Source of the DNA: Manihot esculenta
Lineage: Eukaryota; Streptophyta; Magnoliopsida; Malpighiales; Euphorbiaceae
Reading direction: 5' to 3'
DNA: 64,000 nt
NCBI RefSeq assembly: GCF_001659605.2
Contig: NC_035164.2
Location: 10,068,994-10,132,993, forward strand
Part shown: piece after piece, positions 23,268 to 34,398 of the stretch
Position numbering within the stretch: the first letter of the stretch is position 1
How the letters are laid out: each line of letters opens with the position of its first letter
Translations under genes and position numbers: made by a program
Notes under the pieces: model-generated
What the model was told of the DNA's origin: nothing
The model's input: only the letters and a program-made list of their open reading frames with translations
The model's database searches: none

Positions 23268-25563
23268 TGTAATACCCGGTTAGACTCCGGTATCGGAATT
23301 CCTACCATCCGGTGGAATCTCGGATGTCGGAAGCTTCTAGTAGGGTAAAACCATGTTTTTATAAAATGTTTTAATGTGTTTTATGTTTTAAGTATGAAAG
23401 AAAATGAGTTTTTGCATGAAAATAACATTGGAGGAAAACTCAGGTTCGGCCGCCGAACCTCAAGTTCGGCCGCCGAACATGCATGCGTTTCGGGTGTGCT
23501 TTAGGCCCCCGAAAGCATAAGTGAGGGAAGTACAGGTTCGGCCGCCGAACCTCAAGTTCGGCCGCCGAACATGGCATGCATGCGGAGGCACATTCGGTCC
23601 CCGAACGTGGTCTGGCCAGCCACTATAAAAGGGTCCCTTAGCCGAAAACGGGCGAGCTTTTTCCCCATTTTCGGCCAAGGTGAGTCTCCGCCGTCCCTCA
23701 CCCATCTTTGACGTCTTTCCTCTAGATCTTTCAAGATTTTCATTTGTTTTAACTTTGTTTTGAAGATTTGAGCTTTTGAGCAAAGTTTTGGAGCTTGGAG
23801 GTTTAAGAACCCACTCTCTCCCACCCCCGAGTTTTAGGTCTCCTCTCTCTCGATCTTCAAGAGGTAAGAGCCGATCTTAAGCTCATTGCATGTTTAAAAT
23901 AAGTTTTAAGTAGATCTATGGGGGTAGAATGCATGTTTAGATTATGGTTATGTTTATGGGTATAAATGTATGTTCTTGAGCAATGTGGATACTTGATGTG
24001 TTGTAGATGGGGTTTATATTGGTTTGAGGCCCCTAGGAACATGTATGCTTGTGTTTGTGTGTTGTAGAATAGGTTTGATGCATGTTTGGAAGGTTTGGAG
24101 GCGAAATGAGCAAAGGGAGCCAAGTTTCTGCCCTTTGGCAGAAACCAGGTTCGGCAGCCGAAGGACTTTCGGCCGCCGAACATGGCTGGGGAGGCAGCCT
24201 TTCGGCTGCCGAAGCTTGCCTCCGAAAGGAGACTTTCGTCTCTGTCTGGCAGTTTCGGCCGCCGAAAGTGCCGCCGAACATGCATGAGTTTCGTCTCTGT
24301 CTGGGAGTTTCGGCCGCCGAAGGTGCCGCCGAACCTGCCTGACTTTCGGCTCTGGAGGGACTTTCGGCCGCCGAACCTGCCGCCGAAAGTGCCCTGTCCA
24401 GGCCTCTTTTGCATGTTTTTCTATGGTTGTTTCATGATGTTCTAGGGGGTTTTTGGGGAGTAGTTTATAGTTATGTTCAGGTATGTTTGGTCCCTCATTT
24501 GAGTCCACCTGTGTAGGTTCGGACCCGAGGAACCGAGGACCCCAGCAGTGAGTTCAGCTGCTTGGGTACTGTCAGAGTCAGCCAGAGGTGAGTGGAACCA
24601 AACTTAAACTTTTAAATTGAGAAATTAAATGTTTTATCATGTTTCATGCATCATGATTATGTAATAGGATGATTGCATTAGTTTCCACGAATATGCCGCA
24701 TTGCATCGATTGTTGTTGATGTGGGTGAATATTGGATGACCCAATTAGTCCATGACAGGAAGACCAGGACCCCATTCTACGGCCTGGCACAGAGTAAGGA
24801 AAGACCAAGACCACATTCTACGGCCTGGCACGGTTATAGGACTCGAAGACCAGGAGCCCAGAGGAGGCCCTGGGGCAATGGTAAGTAATGTATGTTATGA
24901 CAGGAAGACCAGGACCCCATGCTACGGCCTGGCACAGAGTTAGCTTGGACTAATTGGTGACAAGTTCACCCAACCCTTATGTGAATTGTCTGTGTTATGA
25001 TGCATTTCATAGAGCATAGTGTTAATATGTTTTATAGTTCTACTCACTGGGCTTTTAGCTCACCCCTCTCCCTTTACCCCCAGGCTTGCAGGTACAGGAT
25101 AGAGCAGGAGTCCGGATAGAATAATGAAGTTTTGTATATGTAATAGCTAGCAATGGACATGATCAAATTGTAATGTAAAGTCTTAATCATTATAGTTATG
25201 TAATGAGATGATGTTTATGGATGATAGAAGTGTGCTTGACCATAGAGTATTGTTATCCCTTTTAATACATGATCTTAGAGATTTTTATGATGTTTATGTA
25301 AACCAACTCAACATATATTATGTCACCCATTGGGGGCACAGATGAGACCCCACAGAGGGATCAATGTTATGTTTTTGTGTTTGCACAGGTTGAGTTTGGT
25401 TGATGTATATGGAAAGAAAAGTTTTAATTTTTATGCATGTTGTTGATCATTTATGGGATTATACAGGTTTACAGGTTTCATGTAAGGCTTGCTACGGGTC
25501 CCGGCGGCCTTAAGCCGATCTGGATCCTAACGCCGGTAGCGGTCTGATTTTTGGGTCGTTACA
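23268..25563 (+). repeat. S1: solo gypsy LTR inserted in E2 integrase
   Basis: This is a complete LTR, TGTAATACCCGGTTAGAC..GGTCGTTACA, with no primer site, gag or polypurine tract attached. The flanks are GGCGG (23263-23267) and GGTGG (25564-25568), a 5-bp duplication with one base changed. E2 integrase continues in frame on the far side. That is the product of insertion followed by LTR-LTR recombination. It has two palindrome pairs, TATAAAA at 23624-23630, donor-like GAGGTAAGAG at about 23861, and a subfamily tandem repeat at 24755-24940 (GAAGACCAGGACCCCATTCTA). Confidence 0.93.
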
Positions 25564-25568
25564 GGTGG

Positions 25569-26384
25569 AGTCAGCAAAACGCTATGGGTACCAGGTTGGA
25601 TTTTAGCACTGCTTTCCATCCTCAGACGGACGGACAATCAGAGAGGACCATCCAGACAATAGAGGATATGCTCAGAATGAGTGTGCTGGATTTTGGCGGT
25701 TCTTGGAGGCAGCATCTACCCTTGGTGGAGTTTGCCTACAATAACAGCCATCATGCTAGCATAGGGATGGCTCCATACGAAGCTTTGTATGGAAGGAAGT
25801 GCAGGTCGCCTGTCTGTTGGGAAGAAGTTGGGGAAAAGGCCTTAGCAGGGCCTGAGCTAGTAGAGATCACCAGCAAAGTTGTGCCCATAATCAGAGAGAG
25901 GACCAAGACTGCTGTAAGCAGGCAAAAGAGTTATGCAGATGTCCGCAGAAGGCAAGTAGAGTTTCAGGAGGGGAATTTGGTATTGCGCAAAGTGTCTCCA
26001 ATGAAAGGGGTGATTCGGTTCGGAAATAAAGGTAAGCTAGCTCCACGGTACATCGGACCCTTTGAAATCTTGCAAAAGATCAGGAATGTATCGTATAAGT
26101 TTGACTTACCTGCTTCTATGGAGAGAATCCATCCGGTTTTCCACGTTTCCATGTTAAGAAAGTGCGTGTTAGATCCGAGCAAGGTTCTTAGTGAGCCTGA
26201 TGTGGAGATCCAAGAAGATCTCACTTATGTTGAGCAGCCAGTATGGATCCTAGACACCCAGATCAGGAAGCTAAGGAACAAGGAAATCTCGATGGTGAAA
26301 GTCCTTTGGAATCACCACAACATCGAAGAGTGTACCTGGGAGACACGGGAGTCCATGCTCCAGCAATATCCTCATCTCTTCTAA
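25569..26384 (+). pseudogene. pol: E2 pol, C-terminal part (integrase end and chromodomain)
   Basis: It continues the integrase from the [12 protein letters not shown] region. The catalytic glutamate lies in [14 protein letters not shown] (about 25615-25655), with the C-terminal integrase domain after it, and then the chromodomain ([14 protein letters not shown] to [12 protein letters not shown]). The stop TAA is at 26382-26384. No premature stop lies in this piece. The chromodomain is what targets chromoviruses to modified histones in known families. About 85 bp separate the stop from the hairpin and polypurine tract. Confidence 0.92.
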
Positions 26385-26467
26385 GGTGAGTTTTATGTGT
26401 TTTGTATGAATATTGATGATTTATGCTTTGTATGTTCATGTTTTGTGCTATGCATGTGTTGTTTGGT

Positions 26468-26504
26468 GAACATTCGAGGACGAATGTTCTTAAGGGGGGA
26501 AGAA
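26468..26504 (+). promoter_or_regulatory. E2 polypurine tract with upstream hairpin
   Basis: The hairpin GAACATTCG/CGAATGTTC with loop AGGA lies at 26468-26489. It is followed by AAGGGGGGAAGAA (26492-26504) directly against the LTR start. The loop differs by one base from the GGGA of E5. Confidence 0.9.
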
Positions 26505-28690
26505 TGTAATACCCAGCTAGACTCCGGTATCGAATTCCTACCGTCCGGTGGAATCTCGGATGTCGAAAACCTCTAGAAGGGTAAAAATCATGTTTTCATA
26601 AAATGTTTTAATGTATTTTATGGTTTTAAGCAAGAAAGAAAATGAATTTTTCCATAAAAATAACCTTGGAGGAAGATTCAGGCATGCGCTTCGGGAGTGC
26701 TTTAGGCCCCCGAAGGCATATGTGAGGGAAGTCCAGGTTCGGTCGCCAAACCTTATGTTCGGCCGCCGAACATGGCATGCATGCGGAGGCACATTAGGCC
26801 CCCGAAAGTGGCCTGGCCAGCCACTAATAAAGGGGTCCCTTGTCCGAAACGGGCGAGCTTTTCTCCCCATTTTCGGCCAAGGTGAGCTCTCCGCCGTCCC
26901 TTGTTGATTTTGAGCTTCTTCCTTCGAGTTTTCATGATTTCTTATGAGTTTTGACTTGGTTTGAAGATTTCTGAGCAAAAGAGCAAGTTTTGGAGCTTGG
27001 AGACCAAAGGAGCGAGATCTCTCCCATCTTCGAGTTAGATCGCCTCTCCTCTCGATCTTCAAGAGGTAAGAGTAGATCTTTAGCTCATTTTATGTTTTAA
27101 GCAAGTTCTATGAAGATTTATGGGGTAGAAATGCATGTTTAGGTTATTTTGAGTTTATGGGTTTTTGTTGAGTTTTTGGGCAATGTATGATGTTTATGTA
27201 TGTTTGATGTGTTGTAGTTGGGGTTTAGGGTAGTTTGAGACCCCTATAGGCATGTTGGCTTGAGTTTGCTTATTGTAGAATAGGTAAATGCATGATTGTA
27301 TGGTTTGAGAGGTGTTTGTGCATGTGGATGGCTGAGTTCTGCCCTTTGGGAGAACTCAGGTTCGGCAGCCGAAGGAACTTTCGGCCGCCGAACCTGCCTG
27401 TGGAGGCAAGCCTTTGGCTGCCGAACCCTACCCCCGAAAGCTGACTTTCGGCTCTGGAGGGGAGTTTCGGCCGCCGAAGGTACCGCCGAACATGCATGAG
27501 TTTCGTCTCTGGAGGGAACCTTCGGCCGCCGAAGGTGCATGACTTTTGGCTCTGAAGGGACTTCCGGCCGCCGAACCTGCCGCTGAAAGTGCCCTGTTCA
27601 GCCTTCCTTTGCATGATTTATGTGATTGTTTTAAGGTGTTTTAGGGGGTTTTTGGGGAGTATTTTAGAGTCATATTCATATATGTTTGGTCCCTCATTTG
27701 AGTCCACCTGTGTAGGTTCGGACCCGAGGAACCGAGGACCCCAGCAGTGAGATAGCTGCTTCAGAGTCTTGTCTGAGCTAGCCTGAGGTGAGTAGAATGA
27801 CTCTTTACGTTTTTAAGTAAATAATGAAAGTTTTAGCATGATTCACGCATCATGAATACCATGAGATATATTAGGTTGTTTACATTAGAATTCACGAATA
27901 TGTTGCATTGCATATTATGTTGTTGATGTGGATGAATGTTGAATGATCCATTAGTCCTCGTATGTTATGGTATGATATGATGATGATATGGTATGGAAGT
28001 CCAGGAAGACCCATTCTACGTCCCTGGCACTATGTAAGAGAAAGTCCAGGAAGACCCATTCTACGTCCCTGGCACTATTGGATATGTAGAGGACTATTGG
28101 TGACAAGTTCATCCTTAATGTGATTTGTTTGTGGTGTGATGCATTCCATTATAGCATATGTTTTAAATGTTTTTATTATTCTGCTCACTGGGCTCTAGTA
28201 GCTCACCCCATTTCCCTAATCCCCTAGGTTTGCAGGTACGGGATAGGTCAGGAGCTCAAGAAGAGTAAAGTTATGTTATGTAATAGTTAGATGTGGACAT
28301 GATGAAATGTAAAGTATTGAATAGTTATGTAATGTAATGGTATTTTTGAGGATAGAATTGTGCTTGACCCTAGTATGTTGTTAATCCCTTTTGAATACAT
28401 GATTTTAATGATGATTATGTAAACCAAACTTAATATATATTATGTTACCCCATTGGAGCATTGATGAGGACTCCAATGCGGGGTTAATGATTATGATTAT
28501 TAGTTGTGTATGCACAGGTTGCGTTTGGTAAATGAATAAAAAGAAAAGTTTAAAATGTTTATGTATGTGTTGATCATGTATGGGATTAATCAGGTTTACA
28601 GGATGAATGTTTGGCTTGCTACGGGTCCCGACAGCCTTAAGCCGATCTGGATCCTAGAGCCGGTAGCGATTCGGTTTCCGGGTCGTTACA
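26505..28690 (+). repeat. E2 3' LTR
   Basis: It runs from TGTAATACCCAGCTAGAC to CGGGTCGTTACA. It has the same tandem repeat as the E2 5' LTR (28000-28085). The TATA box is damaged here (CCACTAATAAAGG at 26821) whereas the 5' copy keeps TATAAAG. The first palindrome pair is missing (about 26680). The right flank is ATAAC, but the left target duplication is no longer available for comparison. Confidence 0.93.
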
Positions 28691-28972
28691 ATAACCCTCT
28701 GCTGGCATTTTTCAGTGACCAGTTTTCAATGGCTAAAGGGGCGCTGCATAGAGATAAACAGGTTTGCCTTTCGGGTCAAGTTCTTTCTTTGGGTCTTTAA
28801 GGCTTCTGTACTTCACCGGGGTTGGGTTTTCTTTGTGGGTTTTAGAGGCTTTCCTTGTTGATGTTATTGGGCAAGGCTTAAGTTTGTTGTCTATATCTTT
28901 ATGGCTTTGTATGCTGAGTTTGTATTGCTTACATCAATAACATAATTTTGAAGAAAAAAAAAAAAGACAAAT
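28691..28972 (+). mobile_element. Probable 5'-truncated LINE 3' end with poly(A) tail
   Basis: About 280 bp of non-coding, T/G-rich sequence abut the E2 3' LTR and end in TTTTGAAG followed by a run of 12 A. A 3' untranslated region with poly(A) and no LTR fits a 5'-truncated L1-type LINE or a processed transcript. There is no coding part to confirm which. The AT-rich sequence beyond it is unrelated to the gypsy elements. Confidence 0.4.
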
Positions 28973-29583
28973 ATTATCGCAAAACTATTGAAATATTTAG
29001 TGGCATTTCTATAAGTATTTTTATTTTAAATTGCAATAAAAAACAACTCAGATTAGATATAAATAAGAGTAAGCATTTTTAATTTATATAAATTCTAAAA
29101 TTAATTTAAAAAAAATAATATAACCGTAAATTATATAAATATGTGTTATGGATAAAATTTTAGTAATAAAGTAAATAAATTTTAAAAAAACATAAAGATA
29201 CCTGAAATAAGGAACCAAACAGGATATAATGATCTATTATTACAATATTGCTGCTGGTGGTAAATAAAAATGTTTATATGAAAATAATAATAATTGAATA
29301 ATTTAAAGAAGTAATTAAAATTAAAAAACTTATTAAAATGAAAAAAAAATTGAAATATACATATAATTGCAATTAAAAAAACACACACAAAAAAAAAATA
29401 GGCCTTCCATGCAAATTTGTTATAATATAAATGATCATTTAAAATGATATGTTTAAAAAAAATCAAATAATTTTTTTTTAAAATTATATATGGTTTTAAT
29501 ATTTTTAAAAATAGCTAATGAGAGTTTATATAACAAACTATAATACATAGTATTGGAGGAGCGGAGCCATATTAGGGCCAAAG
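28973..29583. other. AT-rich gene-free spacer
   Basis: Very AT-rich sequence with many homopolymer A and T runs. An open frame of about 90 codons on the minus strand (29182-29466) has the phenylalanine/asparagine/tyrosine bias expected of AT-rich noise and no recognisable domain. I see no gene, RNA or transposon end here. Confidence 0.6.
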
Positions 29584-30213
29584 TGTTATAGGCCTGTATT
29601 TTGACACTCATTTAGGATCATACGGTACTTAATTTGAATGTTTTTAAGATAAGTCAACTTTAAGAATTATTTGATATTATGTGAGCATGAATAACCTGAT
29701 TAGTCAAAGTTACATGAGTGAACAATGAAGTCAACATACAACATTTATTCCGAAACCTCACCATAGGTACAAGAGAAAAGAACTAAACATGAGAATTCAT
29801 GAACATGCCCCTTATTTTATTTTAGGGGCAAAATAGCAATTATATATTATTATCGATATAATCATTACAATAATTCTTACCTCCCTTGTAGACAGGGGGC
29901 GGTCTATAAGGAGTGAGGATACAACTCAGAAACTCCATAGGCCTACGGTACAATTGGGCTCAGCCCCCTGATGGCCAACTAGTCACTCTCCCTCTAAAGA
30001 GTCTTAGGAACAAAATGGCTTGCAGTAAGAGGAGACATTAATATGTCTCAGATGGTACACCTCCCTAAATAAATAATCTAAAGGGATTTATAGATATCTG
30101 ACATGACACTTAACTTACTTCTATTTTATATTAATTTATCCCAATATTATTTTTCAAAAACTCTATTGTTAAAAAATTACAGTTTTGGTCCCTGATATTC
30201 TAGGACCCTAACA
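29584..30213 (-). repeat. Probable LTR of an unrelated element (E8), minus orientation
   Basis: On the minus strand the segment starts TGTTAGGGTCCTAG at 30213 and ends GGCCTATAACA at 29584, so its ends are TGTTA..TAACA. A purine-rich AAATGGGAGAGAG lies immediately upstream of the start, as a polypurine tract would. TATAAATCC occurs inside (about 30080). It shares no sequence with the TGTAATACC LTRs. No second copy is in the window, so the boundaries rest on the ends and the polypurine tract only. Confidence 0.5.
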
Positions 30214-30226
30214 CTCTCTCCCATTT
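30214..30226 (-). promoter_or_regulatory. Candidate polypurine tract of E8
   Basis: The minus strand reads AAATGGGAGAGAG directly before the TGTTAGGG terminus of the putative LTR. Position and composition fit a plus-strand primer. Confidence 0.45.
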
Positions 30227-33200
30227 AAACGATCGACATCCTTGCCAACTAAGCTTATCATAGGTCTTCAATTTTCTGCTTGGACACTTGATTCTTTATC
30301 ACACTTGGAGTTGCTGTTATAGATTCTCTTGTATGTTGTTACACAAAATTGGTGTGTAATTGAACACTTAGTCTTGGATGCTCTACCCTTTGATATCGCA
30401 ATCTTCTGTACATGTGCCTAGAAGTGGGTACTTCAATCATCTACGCGAAATTATGCAATGAACTCTATTAACTACTAGTTCAAAGTGACAACTAGGCTGT
30501 GAAATCTCGTTTCCTCCTTAGCACGTCCCGCCATGCCAACAGTCTTCATTCTTTATATCTATTATTTGAAACAATCATACAATAATATATCAGCTGGCAT
30601 AAACTCATGCCTCACATAACACCATGATTTACCTATAATAGTCTCATAAGATAATAATTACTCAAGCAAGTTATCCAAAAAGCAAATAGCAACACTATTT
30701 TAACTCAATGGTAATAAATTGATAAAAGAGACTCCCTTAGTTATGCCAGTGGCAATACCACAGCCATTGTCTCGATTTACAGGTATATTCCTCAACATAC
30801 ATTCTTCTTTGTTGGCGACCTCCTTTTTGTCTCAGTTGCTCTCATGGGTTCTCTACCTTATCAAAACACATGACTGAAACCCATCTGAATTCTAACAAAA
30901 TCAAGTTATACTCTATTTTATGCTTCCAAATAGCTACACACTATATGTGATCAATATCGGTTAGTTCAAATTTGCGACTCTCTCACAAGGAGAACTCGAC
31001 TAAAAAATCACCAAAACATCCAAAAATAATTTATTTATAGAAACATGTCAAGAAATTTGAGAAACACTGTACCAGATTAGAGATTGAGGGTTTCTTCGCA
31101 TTACCCTTTTATAACTCCGAGTTATCTCTAGGACTTCACCATAATCATCACCTTGGACACCATACTTTTATTGTCTGGCTCATAGGTTATATCTTATGTT
31201 GTTCTCTAATTAGCTTCCATTTTTACTTCATTGTTGATTGAGTGATTTCTTAGTTTCATCACAATTTTGGTTTCCATTCACTTGATGCATTCGTAGCTCC
31301 CTTTACATTTTCTATAGATAGCGCCCCGATTAGAAATCAAATTCTAATCGATATGATGATCCTCATATCTTTCGCCCCTCCAAATTTATACTAGCTTCTT
31401 TCCATTTCAAATTGAAAAGTTGATTTTACTCTTGAAGAGTAAACACGTTTCCCACCATCACAGTTGCTTTGTCACTGACACACATCGTTCGATAATCCTT
31501 TATCCTTAATCGCCTCTTATTCCTTCTCAGTACTCTTCTACGATGGTATTCTTGAATTCTTCTTGTACTTTATTATGAATCTCAAGAAGTTAAATTAGGC
31601 ATGAATAATTAGCAGCATTCTCTTTCCTATTTATCTATGAGACACAAACACGATTTGGAACAGCCAGAAAATATGTTATGTTCTTACTTTCAATTACTAT
31701 AAATTTATCAAGTAGGTCACGAGGAACCTGATTTCTCACAATACAAAGATATGCAAAAATAATTAGTCTTAAATAATATTAAAAGAAATTCAAGAGATAC
31801 TTATACCAATCCCACTCCTAGGATTTTGCAATCATTCTCCTTCTCGATTCGGTTTGGTTAGATAGAAAACTCTATCTCTACTTCTCATCATGTAACACCA
31901 TTCTTCTTCTTTTAGCACCCATTTTTTGCCTTCTGTAAAGTCAGTAACCTGAACTCTTTCTTTGTATAGAAATTTCACTTTAGCACTGATATCACTGTAT
32001 AGCTGGATATGTCAACCATAAGGAAACAATTTTATTCACCAGTTAAGTATCAAGCTCATATTGTTTACAAAAAAAAATATATAATAGAAAATAATAAATT
32101 TACTCAAAAACTAATGATACCAATGTTCAGCCTTACACATTGATACTCGATATTAAGCTTACTCTTGACCCACTTGTGTTGAGTAACCACTAGGCTCTTC
32201 TTACTCCATGCCAAACACTCTCTCTATTATCAGGGGTCTTCACCAATTGAAATGGAGATCACCTTGTTGTCTTTGAGAAAATCTGTCATTGTTGACACCT
32301 CAAATTATTAAAAGGGTTCTCATCAAATCTATTTCACCTTTCAAAGTCTCAATTGAATGGATACCTCAAGAACATACTACAATGCTCCATGTATTGAGTT
32401 GGACTATCTCATTTTCTCTTGTTTTTGTCTTATTACACCCCTTAATCTCGGCCTTGATGTGATTGTACCAACTGCCCATTGGTCAACGACCCTAGTACCT
32501 GCAACTCCTCCATTACTTTCCTCTTGATACTTGTATCTACATGTCTTGATCTCTTCTCACAAGCTCGTTTCGACTCTTTTTTTTTTTTTTTTTTTGAGTT
32601 TTCAAGAGGAAATTGGAAATCTATTTCTCCTTATTATATCCCTATCTGACAAGATATTTTGAAAGAAACCATTACCATGCTGGCTTCCTCCCTAGGGGTT
32701 AGAAGTTCACACTTTTCTTGCTTTTTCCTACATCCCCTTTTGTATCACTCATCATATTATTTGTAATTACAACGTCCGTGAAAGCCTCTAATGCTTCACT
32801 CTTTTCAATACTAGCAGCTCGATGTAGTCTTACATGCGAATAACACTACTCTAGAAAAATAAGAATGCATAAGTCATCCCATTATATAACTCTTTGATTT
32901 CTATTACATGTTCTTCCCCTATCTAGTTTTCCTCTATTTCTCCATAAGATCCTTTAAGCTCTTTAAGTACTTCTACATAGGCAATTTGTAGCCTAATGTA
33001 GCTTTCTCTAAAGAGAGCATTTTACAATGCTTAACTGTTCCACCTTCATATTGTTTCGTTTATCAAATTTTCCTTTGTCGCCTTCGCTCTAGCTTGTTTT
33101 GATTAACACACATCATGCCTTATATCATGTTTGACACTTTTGGTGGCTCGCCCACTTACCGCTTTGACTCCTTCGTTTGGATTGCTAATAATGAGATACT

Positions 33201-34398
33201 AAGAGTTGAACTTCTCTTCAACTCAGTGTTAGCCTAACTCATTAACTCTTGGCTATCATTGGCACTATACAACCGTTCTTCACATATCTTTAACACTTAT
33301 TCTTTGTTTCCGGTTTCAACCATCTCTAAAAATCATCCAACCCAGTAAGCCTAACACATCTTTTATGTTACCAATGAGAGGTAAAAATTTCACTTGCATA
33401 CTTTCCTTACAAACTCAATATTGGAGTTTACCAACTCTCTCGAGAATTGAATACCACATTCTTAGAGTAAAATTGAATATGCATGTTCTTTTTACTATCT
33501 CGTGGGTTTGAGTAAACATTTCTTTCCATAGAATCTCTCTTTTAGTTTCCCATCTTGATAAGCCTTATTGATCCAACAAATGGATATAACTTTTAACTTG
33601 TCTACACAATAACAATTTTCAATAGTATCAAGAAATAAATTTATAATGGAGAAGGAATCATTTACCTCCAATACATCACCTGCATTGTGCCAAGATTTAT
33701 TTTTCTAGGCTTCCAACATTGCCTACCTCATAAGTATCTACCTGAGGATTGGCTAGCAACTCTCACCATTGGTTTCAACTTGGCTTGTTTCATTGGCCAT
33801 CTCATAGGAACTAACCTACAATTCTCATCATTGCTATTTGATCCTCCAGTTCATTTCCAGAGTAATCCCCATAGGCTTCCCCATGTCGCATTCAATATTA
33901 CTGCACAATTCTAGCAAAATACACAGGAAGCCACTACCTCAATTTTATTCAAGGAGGCCATTGTCTCAAATTTATCTTAAGAGGCCACTGCCTCACTTTT
34001 TATTCAAGAAAGCCACTGCCTCAATTTTAACTCAGGAGGCCACTGTCTCACTTTTATTCAAGGAGGCCACTGCTTCACTTTTATTCAAGAAGGCCACTGC
34101 CCCAAATTTTGGATGTTTTGATCTCAGGATTCTTAAGTGAATTCAACCACCATTAGCTCACTCATGCTTAATTTTCCTGCCACAAGGTTGCTACACTCTC
34201 TTTAGAGGCCATTGGAAGGAGTGTGCAATACCTAGTCATTACTCTCTCCCCAAGAGACACAAGTTAATGGGGTGTGCAGAACTAGGTCATTACTCTCTCT
34301 CCCAACGGTGTACATAGTGGAGCATGTAGCATCCTAACACTACATAGCTATCGTAGCCAAATGTTCACTGTTCCCCCTGCGCCTCAAGGCACTAATAT
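30227..34398 (-). mobile_element. Non-coding internal region attached to the E8 LTR
   Basis: About 4.2 kb without any open frame of note on either strand and no gag, protease, reverse transcriptase or integrase motif that I can recognise. A poly(T) run lies at about 32578-32595 and a 27-bp minisatellite at 33926-34110. With a polypurine tract and LTR at its left end it could be the inside of a large non-autonomous LTR element (LARD-type) or a very decayed autonomous one. It is cut at 34398 by the E3 LTR. The rest, and any partner LTR, would lie beyond the window. Confidence 0.35.
33926..34110. repeat. 27-bp minisatellite, about seven copies
   Basis: Units of the form GAGGCCACTGCCTCACTTTT ATTCAAG repeat head to tail with point changes and occasional one-base length changes. 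Because 27 is a multiple of three, one frame spells a nine-residue repeat (KEATASLLF). One-base indels break it in the left half, so it is probably not coding. Confidence 0.8.

Larger units (their letters stand above)
6906..28690 (+). mobile_element. E2: Ty3/gypsy chromovirus (Tekay-like) retrotransposon, interrupted twice
   Basis: The parts in order are: truncated 5' LTR (6906-8853), primer-binding site (8857), gag-pol in three pieces (9124-9910, 19879-23267, 25569-26384), hairpin and polypurine tract (26468-26504), and 3' LTR (26505-28690). Removing the E1 insertion and the solo LTR with one copy of each target duplication restores one continuous reading frame. Both LTRs share the same subfamily-specific tandem repeat (GTCCAGGAAGACCCATTCTA), which supports pairing them. 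The left target duplication is lost because the 5' LTR is truncated. Four CAG to TAG stops show the copy is dead. Confidence 0.9.

Noticed and set aside
29182..29466. Minus-strand open frame rich in Phe, Asn and Tyr
   Set aside because: Very AT-rich DNA with homopolymer runs. No domain, no codon bias and no neighbouring gene parts.
33687..34140. Two plus-strand open frames of 75 and 100 codons
   Set aside because: The second is made by the 27-bp minisatellite, and the first has no recognisable domain. No splice or promoter context supports a gene.
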